Assembly (NCBI RefSeq): GCF_040529045.1
Contig: NZ_CP131914.1
Location: forward strand, 852,501 to 916,500
Source: Xanthomonas indica
Lineage (GTDB): Bacteria > Pseudomonadota > Gammaproteobacteria > Xanthomonadales > Xanthomonadaceae
DNA length: 64,000 bases
Reading direction: 5' to 3'
Below the pieces are notes generated by a model. That model was not told the DNA's origin and made no database searches. It was given only the letters and a program-made list of their open reading frames with translations. Positions 53,939-62,838 of the stretch are shown one piece after another; position 1 is the first letter of the stretch; the number at the start of each line of letters is the position of its first letter. Made by a program: the position numbers and the translations under genes.

Positions 53939-54909
53939 GCGCCGGCTGGAAGCACCGCCCGGAAGGCGGCGGCCGTTTCGCCCTGTGGCTGATCCGCAGC
54001 ATCGCCCGCTATGGCGGCCGTGCCGTCGGGCGCCTGCTGCTGTATCCGATCACCCTGTACTTCCTGCTGGTGCGCGGCCCGGAGCGGCGCGATTCGCGGC
54101 ACTACCTGAGCCGCGTGTTCGACCGCCCGGCCACGCTGCTGGAGGTGGCCCGGCACATCCACACCTTCGCCTCCACCATCCTCGACCGGGTGTTCATGCT
54201 GTGCGGGCAGATGCACCGGTTCCGGGTGCAGATCCGCGGCCTGGACCAGTTGCACGCGCAGATGGACCGCGGCCGCGGCGTGCTGATCTTCGGCTCGCAC
54301 CTGGGCAGCTTCGACGCGCTGCGGGTGCTGGCCACCGAGCGCCCGGACGTGCAGGTCAAGGTGGTGCTGGACAAGGCGCACAACCCGGCGATGACCGAAC
54401 TGCTGGGCGCGCTGAATCCGCAACTGGCCGCCAACATCATCGACGCCGGCATGGACAGCACCTCGATCGTCATGGCCATCAAGCAGGCCACCGACGAGGG
54501 CGCGCTGGTCGCGCTGCTGGTGGACCGGCCGCGCCCGGAGGATCCGGCGCTGCCGGCTGCGTTCATCGGCCAGGGCGCGCTGTTCCCGACCTCGCCGTGG
54601 CTGATCGCCGCCGCGCTCAAGGTGCCGGTGGTGCTGGCCTTCGGCCTGTACCGCGGCGGCAACCGCTACGAACTGGTGTTCGAGACCTTCAGCGAGGGCC
54701 TGGACCTGCCGCGCCGGCAGCGCGCGCCGGTGCTGGCGGCGCTCATCCGCGATTACGCCGCCAGGCTGGAGCATTACACCCGCTCCGCGCCCTACAACTG
54801 GTTCAACTTCTACGACTTCTGGAACAACCGCCATGCCGATGCGCCGCACCTTGCCGTGGATGCTGATACTGCTGTGCAGCGCCGCACCGCTGTGCGCCGC
54901 ATCGCCTGA
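53935..54909 (+). CDS. LpxL/HtrB-like acyltransferase
   Basis: 324 residues. An N-terminal helix (about 35-55), then HX4D in GSHLGSFDALRVL (about residue 121), VKVVLDKAHNPAM, and LVDRPRPEDPALPAAFIG, ending in a polar tail. This is the lipid A late acyltransferase fold. In aryl-polyene clusters such enzymes acylate or anchor the pigment. The last 77 nt overlap the LolA-like gene in another frame. Confidence 0.85.
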   Translation: MSAGWKHRPEGGGRFALWLIRSIARYGGRAVGRLLLYPITLYFLLVRGPERRDSRHYLSRVFDRPATLLEVARHIHTFASTILDRVFMLCGQMHRFRVQIRGLDQLHAQMDRGRGVLIFGSHLGSFDALRVLATERPDVQVKVVLDKAHNPAMTELLGALNPQLAANIIDAGMDSTSIVMAIKQATDEGALVALLVDRPRPEDPALPAAFIGQGALFPTSPWLIAAALKVPVVLAFGLYRGGNRYELVFETFSEGLDLPRRQRAPVLAALIRDYAARLEHYTRSAPYNWFNFYDFWNNRHADAPHLAVDADTAVQRRTAVRRIA

Positions 54910-55480
54910 GGCGCCGGACGCCGACTGGATCCTGCAGAAGCTGGCGCGGCCGGCGCCGGTCAGCACCGCCTTCGTCGAACTGCGCGGCTCGGCGCTGCTG
55001 AAGGCGCCGCTGCGGGTGCAGGGCGAGTACCGCCGCCCGGACGCGCAGACCCTGGTGCGCGAAGTCACCGCGCCGTACCACGAGACCACCACCCTGCGCG
55101 GCGGCGAAGCCACGCTGGAGCGCGACGGCAAGCCGCCGCGGCGCTTCTCGCTGGCGCGCGTGCCGGAACTGGCCGGCTTGCAAAACGGCTTCGGCGCGCT
55201 GCTGTCCGGCGACCGCGCGCTGCTGCAGCAGCAGTTCAGCGTCAGCAGCAGCGGCACCCGCGAGCGCTGGCAGCTGCAGTTGCAACCCAAGGATCCGGCG
55301 ATGGCCGCGCACGTGCGCAGCCTGCGTCTGTACGGCCGTGGCGCCGAGCTGCGCTGCATCGAGACCACCCCGACCAAGGGCGACGTCCAGCGCACCCTGC
55401 TGGCCGGCGCCGCGCAGGCCGCCGGCACCCTCGCCGACGGGGCTGCGCTGACCGCGCTGTGCCACGGCGACGCGGCGTGA
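54833..55480 (+). CDS. LolA-like outer-membrane carrier protein
   Basis: 215 residues (an ATG at 54839 is equally likely). Signal peptide about 1-22 (LPWMLILLCSAAPLCAAS). The mature part has the concave beta-sheet pattern of LolA (PVSTAFVELRGSALLKAPLR, GEYRRPDAQTLVREV, QLQLQPKDPAMAAHV). It may shuttle the pigment lipid through the periplasm. The gene starts inside the acyltransferase gene. Confidence 0.8.
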   Translation: MPMRRTLPWMLILLCSAAPLCAASPEAPDADWILQKLARPAPVSTAFVELRGSALLKAPLRVQGEYRRPDAQTLVREVTAPYHETTTLRGGEATLERDGKPPRRFSLARVPELAGLQNGFGALLSGDRALLQQQFSVSSSGTRERWQLQLQPKDPAMAAHVRSLRLYGRGAELRCIETTPTKGDVQRTLLAGAAQAAGTLADGAALTALCHGDAA

Positions 55481-55562
55481 CCCCCGCACGCGTTGAGCAG
55501 GACCGGCGGCGCGCTGCCGGCCTGACGGCGGTGCGCGCGCTCGCCGATCGCGCGGCGCAGGC

Positions 55563-57938
55563 ATGCGCGGGAACGCGGCGATGACACGTGCCCTCAGTTC
55601 GAAGATGCGCATCTCGCTGGCCCTGTTGTGGCTGGCTGTGCTGACCGTGGCCGGGATCTGGCTGGGCAACGCGCTGCAGGTGTCGGGCGATCTGCGCAAA
55701 TTCATGCCGGAAGCGCAGACCCCTGCGCAAAAACTCCTGCTCGACGAACTCGGCGAAGGCCCCGGCTCGCGGCTGCTGCTGATGTCGCTGTCCGGGGCCG
55801 ATGCGGCCACGCTGGCGCGCCAGTCGCAGGCGCTGCATGCGGAACTGGCCGCCCAGCACGCCGTATTCGAACTGGTCGCCAACGGCGCCGATGCCGGCCT
55901 GGATGCGATCCCGCCGCGCCTGCTGCCGTACCGCTACCTGCTCAGCGACAGCTTCGACGCCACGCCGCTGGATGCACCGACCTTGCGCGATGCGCTGCAG
56001 GCGCGGCTGCAGGACCTGGGCTCGCCGGCGGCGGCGATGGTGGAGCCGCTGCTGCCGCGCGATCCGACCCTGGAAGTGCTGCACCTGGCCGAGCGCCTGC
56101 AGCCGGCCGGCGGCCCGCAGCAGCGCGACGGGGTCTGGTTCGACCGCGCCGGCAAGGACGCGCTGCTGGTGGCGCAGACCCGCGCCGCCGGCTTCGACCC
56201 CACCGGCCAGCAGCGCGCCGTGGACGCCATCCACGCCGCCTTCGCCAAGGTCAGCGCCGGCACCAGCAGCAAGCTGACGTTGACCGGTCCCGGTGCGTTC
56301 TCGGTGGAGATCGGCGGGCGTACCCAGAACGAGGCGCAGTGGATCGGCACCCTGGATACGGTGGGGCTGATCGTGCTGCTGCTGGTGGCCTACCGCAGCT
56401 GGAAGATCCCGGTGCTGGGCGTGCTGCCGCTGGCCAGCGCCGGCCTGGCCGGGCTGGGCGCGGTGGCGCAGCTGTTCGACGGCGTGCACGGCATCACCGT
56501 GGCGTTCGGCTTCACCCTGATCGGCGTGGTACAGGACTACCCGATCCACTTGTTCAGCCATCAGCGCCCGGGCCTGGACCCGCGCGAGAACGCACGCCAT
56601 CTGTGGCCGACCCTGGCCACCGGCGTGGTCTCCACCTGCATCGCCTACGTCACCTTCCTGTTCTCCGGCGTGGACGGCCTGCGCCAGCTGGCGGTGTTCA
56701 CCATCGCCGGGCTGCTGGTGGCGGCGCTGACCACGCGCCTGCTGCTGCCGGCGCTGATCGATCCCTCGCCGCGCGACCATGCCGACTCGCCACTGCTGGA
56801 ACGGCTGTGGCGCGGCATCGCGCGGCTGCCGCGGCCGCGCTGGTCGCTGCTGCCGCTCGCGCTGCTGGCGGCCTCGGTCATCGTGTTCGCGCCTGGGCCG
56901 TTCTGGCAGAACGACCTGTCCAAGCTGACCCCGGTGCCGGCCGAGGGCCTGGCCCGCGACGCGCACCTGCGCCAGGAACTGGGCGCGCCCGACGTGCGCT
57001 ACGTGCTGGCCCTGCCGGCCGCCTCCGCCGAGGCCGCGCTGGCCGCGTCCGAACGCCTGCGCCCGCGCCTGGACGCGCTGGTGGCGCAGGGCGAACTGGC
57101 CGGCTACGACATGGCCGCGCGCTACCTGCCCAGCGCCGCCACCCAGCGCCGGCGCCAGGCCGCCTTGCCCGATCCGGCGCAGGCGCAGGCGATGACCGCC
57201 GCGGCGGTCGCCGCCACGCCGTTCCGCGCCGACGCCTTCGCGCCGTTCCTGGCCGACCTGCAGGTCGCGCGCAGCGCGCCGCTGCTGACCGCGCGCGACC
57301 TGCACGGCACGCCGCTGGCCACCACCGTCGGCGGCCTGCTGCTGGAGCGCCCGGACCGTGCCACCGCGCTGGTGTCGCTGACCGGGCTGCGCGATCCGGC
57401 GCAGCTGGCGCGCGCGGTGCAGGGCAGCGGCGCGCAGCTGCTGGACCTGAAGGACGCGTCCGAGTCGCTGGTGGCCGCCTATCGCGGCCGCGTGCTCGCC
57501 GCGCTGGGCGTGGCCGCGGTGCTGCTGGCGCTGACCGTGGCGATCGCCCTGCGCACGCCGCGGCGGATCGTGCGCGTGCTGCTGCCGATGGCGCTGACCA
57601 CGCTGCTGATCCTGGCGATCCTGCGTGGCTGCGGGGTCGAACTGAACCTGTTCCACCTGATCGCGCTGATCCTGGCCGCCGGCCTGGGCCTGGACTACGC
57701 GCTGTTCTTCGACCACGCCGGCGACGACCGCGCCGACCAGTTGCGCACCCTGCATGCGCTGATCGTGTGCAGCCTGATGACCCTGCTGGTGTTCGCGTTG
57801 CTGGCGGCCTCGAGCATCCCGGTGCTGCGTGCGATCGGCAGCACCGTGGCGCTGGGGGTACTGTTCAATTTCGTGCTGGCGCTGCTGATTTCGCGCGAGA
57901 CCGTCAGCGAAGCCTTGGAGAGCCGCCATGCACACTGA
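55563..57938 (+). CDS. MMPL/RND-type exporter of the xanthomonadin cluster
   Basis: 791 residues (an ATG at 55581 is an alternative). Twelve membrane helices in two halves, each with a periplasmic loop; RKFMPEAQTPAQKLLLDE at the start, SVEIGGRTQNEAQWIG and VVQDYPIHLFSHQRPGLD before the second part, and GLGLDYALFFDHAG near the end carry the MMPL/SSD pattern. It probably exports the pigment lipid across the inner membrane. The stop overlaps the next gene by 11 nt. Confidence 0.88.
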   Translation: MRGNAAMTRALSSKMRISLALLWLAVLTVAGIWLGNALQVSGDLRKFMPEAQTPAQKLLLDELGEGPGSRLLLMSLSGADAATLARQSQALHAELAAQHAVFELVANGADAGLDAIPPRLLPYRYLLSDSFDATPLDAPTLRDALQARLQDLGSPAAAMVEPLLPRDPTLEVLHLAERLQPAGGPQQRDGVWFDRAGKDALLVAQTRAAGFDPTGQQRAVDAIHAAFAKVSAGTSSKLTLTGPGAFSVEIGGRTQNEAQWIGTLDTVGLIVLLLVAYRSWKIPVLGVLPLASAGLAGLGAVAQLFDGVHGITVAFGFTLIGVVQDYPIHLFSHQRPGLDPRENARHLWPTLATGVVSTCIAYVTFLFSGVDGLRQLAVFTIAGLLVAALTTRLLLPALIDPSPRDHADSPLLERLWRGIARLPRPRWSLLPLALLAASVIVFAPGPFWQNDLSKLTPVPAEGLARDAHLRQELGAPDVRYVLALPAASAEAALAASERLRPRLDALVAQGELAGYDMAARYLPSAATQRRRQAALPDPAQAQAMTAAAVAATPFRADAFAPFLADLQVARSAPLLTARDLHGTPLATTVGGLLLERPDRATALVSLTGLRDPAQLARAVQGSGAQLLDLKDASESLVAAYRGRVLAALGVAAVLLALTVAIALRTPRRIVRVLLPMALTTLLILAILRGCGVELNLFHLIALILAAGLGLDYALFFDHAGDDRADQLRTLHALIVCSLMTLLVFALLAASSIPVLRAIGSTVALGVLFNFVLALLISRETVSEALESRHAH

Positions 57939-58374
57939 ACCCTTGCACGGACGCGAGGCCATCGCCGCGCTGGTGCCGCACCAGGGCCTGATGTGCCTGT
58001 GGGAGGAGGTGGTGGCCTGGGACGCGCAGCGCGTGGTGGTGCGCAGCGGCGCGCATCGCCAGGCCGCGCATCCGCTGCGCAGCGGCGGCCGACTGCACGC
58101 GCTGCACCTGTGCGAATACGGCGCGCAGGCGATGGCGGTGCACGGCGGCCTGCTCGGCCGCGCCAGCGACACCCCGGTGCGTCCGGGCATGCTGGTGGCG
58201 CTGCGTGGGGTGCAGTTGCACGTCAGCGAACTGCAGGACCTGGCCGAGCCGATCGAAGGCGAGGCCGAGGTGCTGCTGCAGGCCGAGGACAGCCAGCAGT
58301 ACGCCTTCCGCATCACCCATGCCGGGCAGTTGCTGGCCGAGGGCCGCGCCACGGTGGTGCTGCGCGTGGCATGA
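57928..58374 (+). CDS. ApeP-like hotdog dehydratase
   Basis: 148 residues. AIAALVPHQGLMCLWEEVV contains the PH of the ApeP/FabZ-like family; HLCEYGAQAMAVHGGLL has the catalytic Glu-x-x-x-Gln-type helix. Such proteins act as second dehydratase in aryl-polyene clusters. It starts 11 nt before the exporter's end. A 150-nt gap follows to the reductase, with TTAGGAT at about 58486 as a possible -10. Confidence 0.82.
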   Translation: MHTEPLHGREAIAALVPHQGLMCLWEEVVAWDAQRVVVRSGAHRQAAHPLRSGGRLHALHLCEYGAQAMAVHGGLLGRASDTPVRPGMLVALRGVQLHVSELQDLAEPIEGEAEVLLQAEDSQQYAFRITHAGQLLAEGRATVVLRVA

Positions 58375-58524
58375 CAGCGTCGGCGGCTACTGCGCTGCAG
58401 CCGCAACGTGCCTTTCCGTCGCGACGCGTCTTCCCGGGAAGTCGTGGGGCCTGACGCCTTGCCTACGAGGGCGCAGATGAACCGTTAGGATGACGGCCCA
58501 TCCCATTGCGACCGAGGAGTTTCG

Positions 58525-59262
58525 ATGTCTGCATCCCCCGCACCGCGCCGTGCCCTGGTCACCGGCGGCAGCGGCGATCTTGGTGGCGCGATCTGCCGCG
58601 CCCTGGCCGCGCAGGGCCTGCACGTGATCGTGCACGCCAACGCCAACGTCGCGCGGGCGGCGGCAGTGGTGGAGGCGATCGTCGCCGCCGGCGGCAGCGC
58701 CGAGGCGGTGGCGTTCGACGTGGCCGATGCCGAGGCCAGCGCGCAGGCGCTGGCGACGCTACTGGAGGCCGGCCCGATCCAGGTGCTGGTCAACAACGCC
58801 GGCATTCACGACGACGCGCCGATGGCGGGCATGAGCGCGGCGCAGTGGCACAAGGTCATCGACGTCTCGCTGCACGGCTTCTTCCACGTCACCCAGCCGC
58901 TGCTGCTGCCGATGGCGCGCACGCGCTGGGGCCGCATCGTCAGCGTGTCCTCGGTGGCGGCGGTGCTGGGCAACCGCGGGCAGACCAACTACGCCGCGGC
59001 CAAGGCCGCGCTGCACGGCGCCAGCCTCTCGCTGGCGCGGGAAATGGCCAGCCGCGGGATCAGCGTCAACGTGGTCGCGCCGGGCGTGATCCAGGGCGCG
59101 ATGGCCGAGAGCGCATTCCCGCCGGAGACAATCAAGCAGATGGTCCCCGCCGGGCGCCCGGGCAAGCCGGAGGAAGTGGCCGCGCTGGTCGCCTTCCTGT
59201 GCTCGGACGCGGCCGCCTACATCAACGGCCAGGTCATCGGCATCAACGGCGGCATGGGCTGA
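58525..59262 (+). CDS. 3-oxoacyl-ACP reductase (FabG-like)
   Basis: 245 residues. Classical SDR: TGGSGDLGGAICRAL (NADP site), VLVNNAGIHDD, the catalytic triad SSVAAVLGNRGQTNYAAAK (Ser, Tyr and Lys at about 139, 152 and 156), and ending YINGQVIGINGGMG. It reduces the 3-ketoacyl-ACP during polyene extension. A GAGGAG ribosome site lies 7 nt before the ATG. No ketosynthase gene follows on this strand. Confidence 0.93.
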   Translation: MSASPAPRRALVTGGSGDLGGAICRALAAQGLHVIVHANANVARAAAVVEAIVAAGGSAEAVAFDVADAEASAQALATLLEAGPIQVLVNNAGIHDDAPMAGMSAAQWHKVIDVSLHGFFHVTQPLLLPMARTRWGRIVSVSSVAAVLGNRGQTNYAAAKAALHGASLSLAREMASRGISVNVVAPGVIQGAMAESAFPPETIKQMVPAGRPGKPEEVAALVAFLCSDAAAYINGQVIGINGGMG

Positions 59263-59323
59263 CCGCACGGACGACCACGCGAGCGTCGCGCCGCCACGCC
59301 GGCGGCGCAACCGCGGCCTGGGC

Positions 59324-61003
59324 TCAGCGGCAGACGAAGCTGGACGCCGCCTCCACGTCGCCGCCGACGTAGCGCGCCACCTGCGGATACGGGCACAGCG
59401 GCCGGCTGCGCTGGCTGCTCCAGCTGGCCGGCACCTCGGCATTGGGCGCGGCACTGCCGCTGCCGCGTGCGTTGGCGATGATCGCGGCCGGCGCCTGGCC
59501 CTGTTCGACCCAGGCCACCAGCGGGCTCAGCGCATCGAACTGGTCGGTGGCCGGTCCGCCGGCGCAATGGGCCATCGCCGGCACCGCGAACAGGCGTGCG
59601 TAGCTGGCGGCGTCGGCATCGGCCGTGCGCAGGCGGTCGTACCAGGCCGCGGTGTCGGCGAAGGAGAAGATGCCGTCGCCGGTGCCGTGGTAGATCAGCA
59701 GCTTGCCGCCGCGCTTCTTCAGCGTGGTCAGCTGGGTCTCGTTCGGCGGGGTCATGTACGACCAGGCCGATTCGCGGAAGGCGCCGGCCGTGGCGAAGAT
59801 CTTCGGCGCGTCGCGGTCCATGTCGAACTGCAGCGCATAGCGCTTCAGGTCCTGCAGTACCGCCGGATCCTCCGGCGGGGTGACGAAGCCGAAGGCCACC
59901 GATCCGGGCACCAGGGTCAGCGAGGCGTCCTGCCGCCAGCCGGCCCAGTCGCCGCTGGCGATGCCCGGGTCGTAGGGGAAGGGCGCGTACAGCGGCGTGC
60001 CGGCGCTGTTGCGCACGCCGGCGTGGATGGCGCCGAGCGCGCGCTTCTGCGCCGGGGTCAGGCATTGCCCGGTGCGCCCGGCGCTGCCGCAGGTGGCGAC
60101 GTCGCGATTCAGGTCGAAGCGGCGCTGGCAGGCGAGCACGTCCTGCACCATGCCGTCGCGCACCCCGTCCAGCGCATCGCAGGTGGCGACGATGCGCTCG
60201 GCCACCAGGCTGCGCTCGGCCGCGGTCAGGCCGCTGCGCGTGTCGCTGCCGCCGGCCAGCGCCGCCAGTTGCTGGGCCGCGGCGAGGTCGGCGATCGCCG
60301 CCTTGGGCAGGTGGAACCCGGGATCGCCGACCAGGATGCCGTCGTAGTCCTGCGCGTCGCGCGCGGCGGCGACCATGCCGTGGCGGCCGCCGTTGGAGCA
60401 GCCGCCGAAGTAGCTGTAGTCCGGCGCCTTGCCGTAGGCGATCTGCACCACGCGCTTGGCCATCGGGGTCAGGGCCTGCACCGCCTGGTAGCCGTAGTCC
60501 AGGCGCGCCTGCGGATCGCGGCCGAACAGCGGGTTCTGCGCGTTGCTGTGCCCGGCATCGGAACTGATGACCGCAAAGCCCATGCGCAGCGGGTTGTCGC
60601 GCTGGCCGCCGCCGCCGATGTCGCCGAGCGCGGGGACCACGTTGCCATCCAGGCCGCCGTTGGCCTGGTAGAAGAAGCGCCCGTTCCACGCCGCCGGCAG
60701 GCGCATCTCGAAGCCGATCGCGTAGGACTGGCCGTCCGTGCCGACCCGTTCGTGCATCAGGCCGGTGATCTGGCAGTGCGCGCCGATCGGCTGGCCGGCC
60801 ACTTGCAAAGTGCCGGCGGCCACGCTGCGCACCGCGGTGAAGCGGGTGCCGGGATAGGCGAGCCGGCTCGCCAGCGCGTCGCAGGATTGTTGCAGCGGCG
60901 CCGGGGTGGCCGGTGCGCGCGGGGCCGCCTGCGCGTGGGCGGTGGTGGACGTGGCGGCAAGAGCGGCCAGTGGCAGGGCCAATGCGAGCAGCGTGGAGCG
61001 CAT
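59324..61003 (-). CDS. Tannase/feruloyl esterase family protein
   Basis: 559 residues with a signal peptide (about 1-24, LPLAALAATSTTAHAQA). Alpha/beta hydrolase features: nucleophile in YFGGCSNGGRHGMVAA (Ser about 200), Asp in YHGTGDGIFSF, His in AMAHCAGGPATDQFD. Paired Cys (QSCD, GGCSN, HCAGG, LCPY, FVC) suggest disulfides typical of secreted tannases. It would hydrolyse ester bonds of plant phenolics. It is opposite to fabG, between the two halves of the pigment cluster, and has no obvious pigment role. Confidence 0.9.
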   Translation of the reverse strand: MRSTLLALALPLAALAATSTTAHAQAAPRAPATPAPLQQSCDALASRLAYPGTRFTAVRSVAAGTLQVAGQPIGAHCQITGLMHERVGTDGQSYAIGFEMRLPAAWNGRFFYQANGGLDGNVVPALGDIGGGGQRDNPLRMGFAVISSDAGHSNAQNPLFGRDPQARLDYGYQAVQALTPMAKRVVQIAYGKAPDYSYFGGCSNGGRHGMVAAARDAQDYDGILVGDPGFHLPKAAIADLAAAQQLAALAGGSDTRSGLTAAERSLVAERIVATCDALDGVRDGMVQDVLACQRRFDLNRDVATCGSAGRTGQCLTPAQKRALGAIHAGVRNSAGTPLYAPFPYDPGIASGDWAGWRQDASLTLVPGSVAFGFVTPPEDPAVLQDLKRYALQFDMDRDAPKIFATAGAFRESAWSYMTPPNETQLTTLKKRGGKLLIYHGTGDGIFSFADTAAWYDRLRTADADAASYARLFAVPAMAHCAGGPATDQFDALSPLVAWVEQGQAPAAIIANARGSGSAAPNAEVPASWSSQRSRPLCPYPQVARYVGGDVEAASSFVCR

Positions 61004-61212
61004 GCAGTTCTCCTGGGGGACGCGCCGGGCGCGGCGGGCCTGTGTCGCGCCGGTGGCGCCGGGGCGTCAACCGGCACCCGTGCGAAAACACGAATGCGTG
61101 GGCGATATTCGCCCCGTGTGACGTGCGCCGCGCAATGGAGGCCCACGCGGGGCATGTTGCGACGGCGGGCGGAGCGCGTGTTGTTGCAGGGCGGCATGGC
61201 CCTGCGCGTGGA

Positions 61213-62838
61213 TCAGGCGGCGTCCGCGTACCAGGCGGGCGACAGCACCGGCAGCGGCGTCGCCGCATCGCGGCAGGCGTCCAGCAGGCCGTGGTCGGCC
61301 AGCGTGGGATGCTGCTGGCGGGCACGCGCCAGGATCTCTCCGGCCAGTTCCGCCATGCGCGCGACGTTGCCGTGCAGGCGGGCGACGAACGCGGCCTCGT
61401 CCAGCCGGTCGCTCAGCGCGCGATTGAGTTCGTGGAACCAGCCGATCAGGTACTGGTCCAGCAGGCGCCCGTCGGCCACCGCCGCGGCCTGCGCGCGGTT
61501 GGCCGCGCCCCAGTCGCGCAGCAGCGCCTGCATGCCCAGGTTGAGCGCGCGGGCCTGCTGCAGCGCTGGGCGCAGCCGGCCCAGTACCGCCAGGTCGGCG
61601 ATGCGGTCGGTGCAGTACAGCGGCGCCAGCAGCGACCAGTAGTAGGTGTAGTCCCAGATCACCTTGACCGGCATCACCTGGGCGTCGCCGAACAGCGGGT
61701 ACTGGTCCTGGTAGAGGGTCAGGGTGTTCTCGTAGAACGAGAAGTACAGCTGCTGGTACAGCTCGGCATACGGCGCGATGTCGCGCCCGGCGCGCTCGCG
61801 CCCGATCAGTTCGCAGATGTAGGTGTTGCTGATGGCGATGAAGTCGCTGCCCGGGGAATAGAACGGGTCCAGGAACACCCCGGCCTCGCCGGTCAGCGCC
61901 CAGCGCTGCGCCGAGAACACCTGCTTGCAGCCGTAGGAGAAGTCGCGCAGGAACAGGAAGTCCTGCACCGTGTGTTCGCTGCGCTCCAGCGTGCTGGCCA
62001 CCTGCGGCTGGTGCGTGCGCAGCCAGTCCATCGCCTTGGCGTGGGTGTTCATGGTCTCCAGCGGATGCAGGGCGGCATCGCAGACGATGCCCAGCGAATG
62101 CGCGCCGGAGGACAGCGGGATCAGCCAGAACCAGTAGCCGGGGCCGCACATGTGGTTGGTCGAGCGCCAGCGGTCCGGCGGCGTGCAGCGCTGCAGCCAG
62201 GCGCTGTCCTGCGACCAGCCGTTGGGATCGACCAGCCCGTCCACTCGCCACCACACCGCGTTGGCCTGGTGTGCGTTGTCCTGGGCCAGGCCGAGCTTGC
62301 GCTTGAGCAGGCCGGCGCGGCCGCTGGCGTCGATCACCCAGCGCGCCTGCAGGTGGGCGTCGACGCCGTCGCGGCTGTAGCGCACGCAGTGCTCGCCGTC
62401 GTCCTCGGCCAGGTCGACGCCGCGTACCGTGCTGCCGTCGAGGAATTCCACGCCCATCTCGCGCGCGCGCTGCCCGAGGAAGTTCTCGAAGCGGCCGCGG
62501 TCGATCTGCCACGACGGGGTTGGCAGCAACTGGCTCACGCCCAGCTCGGTGCACTGGTCGATGTCCGCGCGCCCGTCGGAGAAGAAGAAGCGGAAGCCGA
62601 ACTTGCGGATCTGTTCGGCATCCAGGTGCTCGCGCAGGCCCAGCACTTCGGCGAAGTAGTGCGCGCCGATCTCCACCGAGGATTCGCCGACCTTGAAGGC
62701 GGCCTCGCGCACCGGGTGCGCGCGCCGTTCCAGCACGCGGATGCGCAGTTGCGGGTCGCGCTGGCGCAACTGCAGCGCCAGGGTCAGTCCGGCCAGCCCG
62801 CCGCCCAGAATCGCCACATCCGCCTGCGCTGCATTCAT
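61213..62838 (-). CDS. Flavin-dependent halogenase-like protein of the xanthomonadin cluster
   Basis: 541 residues from the ATG at 62838, overlapping the GT2 stop by 4 nt. FAD motif GGGLAGLTLALQL from residue 12, KVGESSVEIG (49-58), Lys79 in RKFGFRFFF, and WFWLIP at 236-241 (WxWxIP), followed by GEAGVFLDPFYSPGSDF. The Lys position and WxWxIP motif are those of FAD-dependent halogenases; the natural pigment is brominated, so this is a strong bromination candidate. Hydroxylation is an alternative. The 209-nt gap after it is empty. Confidence 0.85.
   Translation of the reverse strand: MNAAQADVAILGGGLAGLTLALQLRQRDPQLRIRVLERRAHPVREAAFKVGESSVEIGAHYFAEVLGLREHLDAEQIRKFGFRFFFSDGRADIDQCTELGVSQLLPTPSWQIDRGRFENFLGQRAREMGVEFLDGSTVRGVDLAEDDGEHCVRYSRDGVDAHLQARWVIDASGRAGLLKRKLGLAQDNAHQANAVWWRVDGLVDPNGWSQDSAWLQRCTPPDRWRSTNHMCGPGYWFWLIPLSSGAHSLGIVCDAALHPLETMNTHAKAMDWLRTHQPQVASTLERSEHTVQDFLFLRDFSYGCKQVFSAQRWALTGEAGVFLDPFYSPGSDFIAISNTYICELIGRERAGRDIAPYAELYQQLYFSFYENTLTLYQDQYPLFGDAQVMPVKVIWDYTYYWSLLAPLYCTDRIADLAVLGRLRPALQQARALNLGMQALLRDWGAANRAQAAAVADGRLLDQYLIGWFHELNRALSDRLDEAAFVARLHGNVARMAELAGEILARARQQHPTLADHGLLDACRDAATPLPVLSPAWYADAA

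Noticed and set aside
61213-62838. Lys49 (KVGES) as the halogenase catalytic lysine
   Set aside because: In characterised halogenases the catalytic Lys lies after the GES-type motif, in the position of Lys79 here; the partner enzyme has His57 at the Lys49 position.
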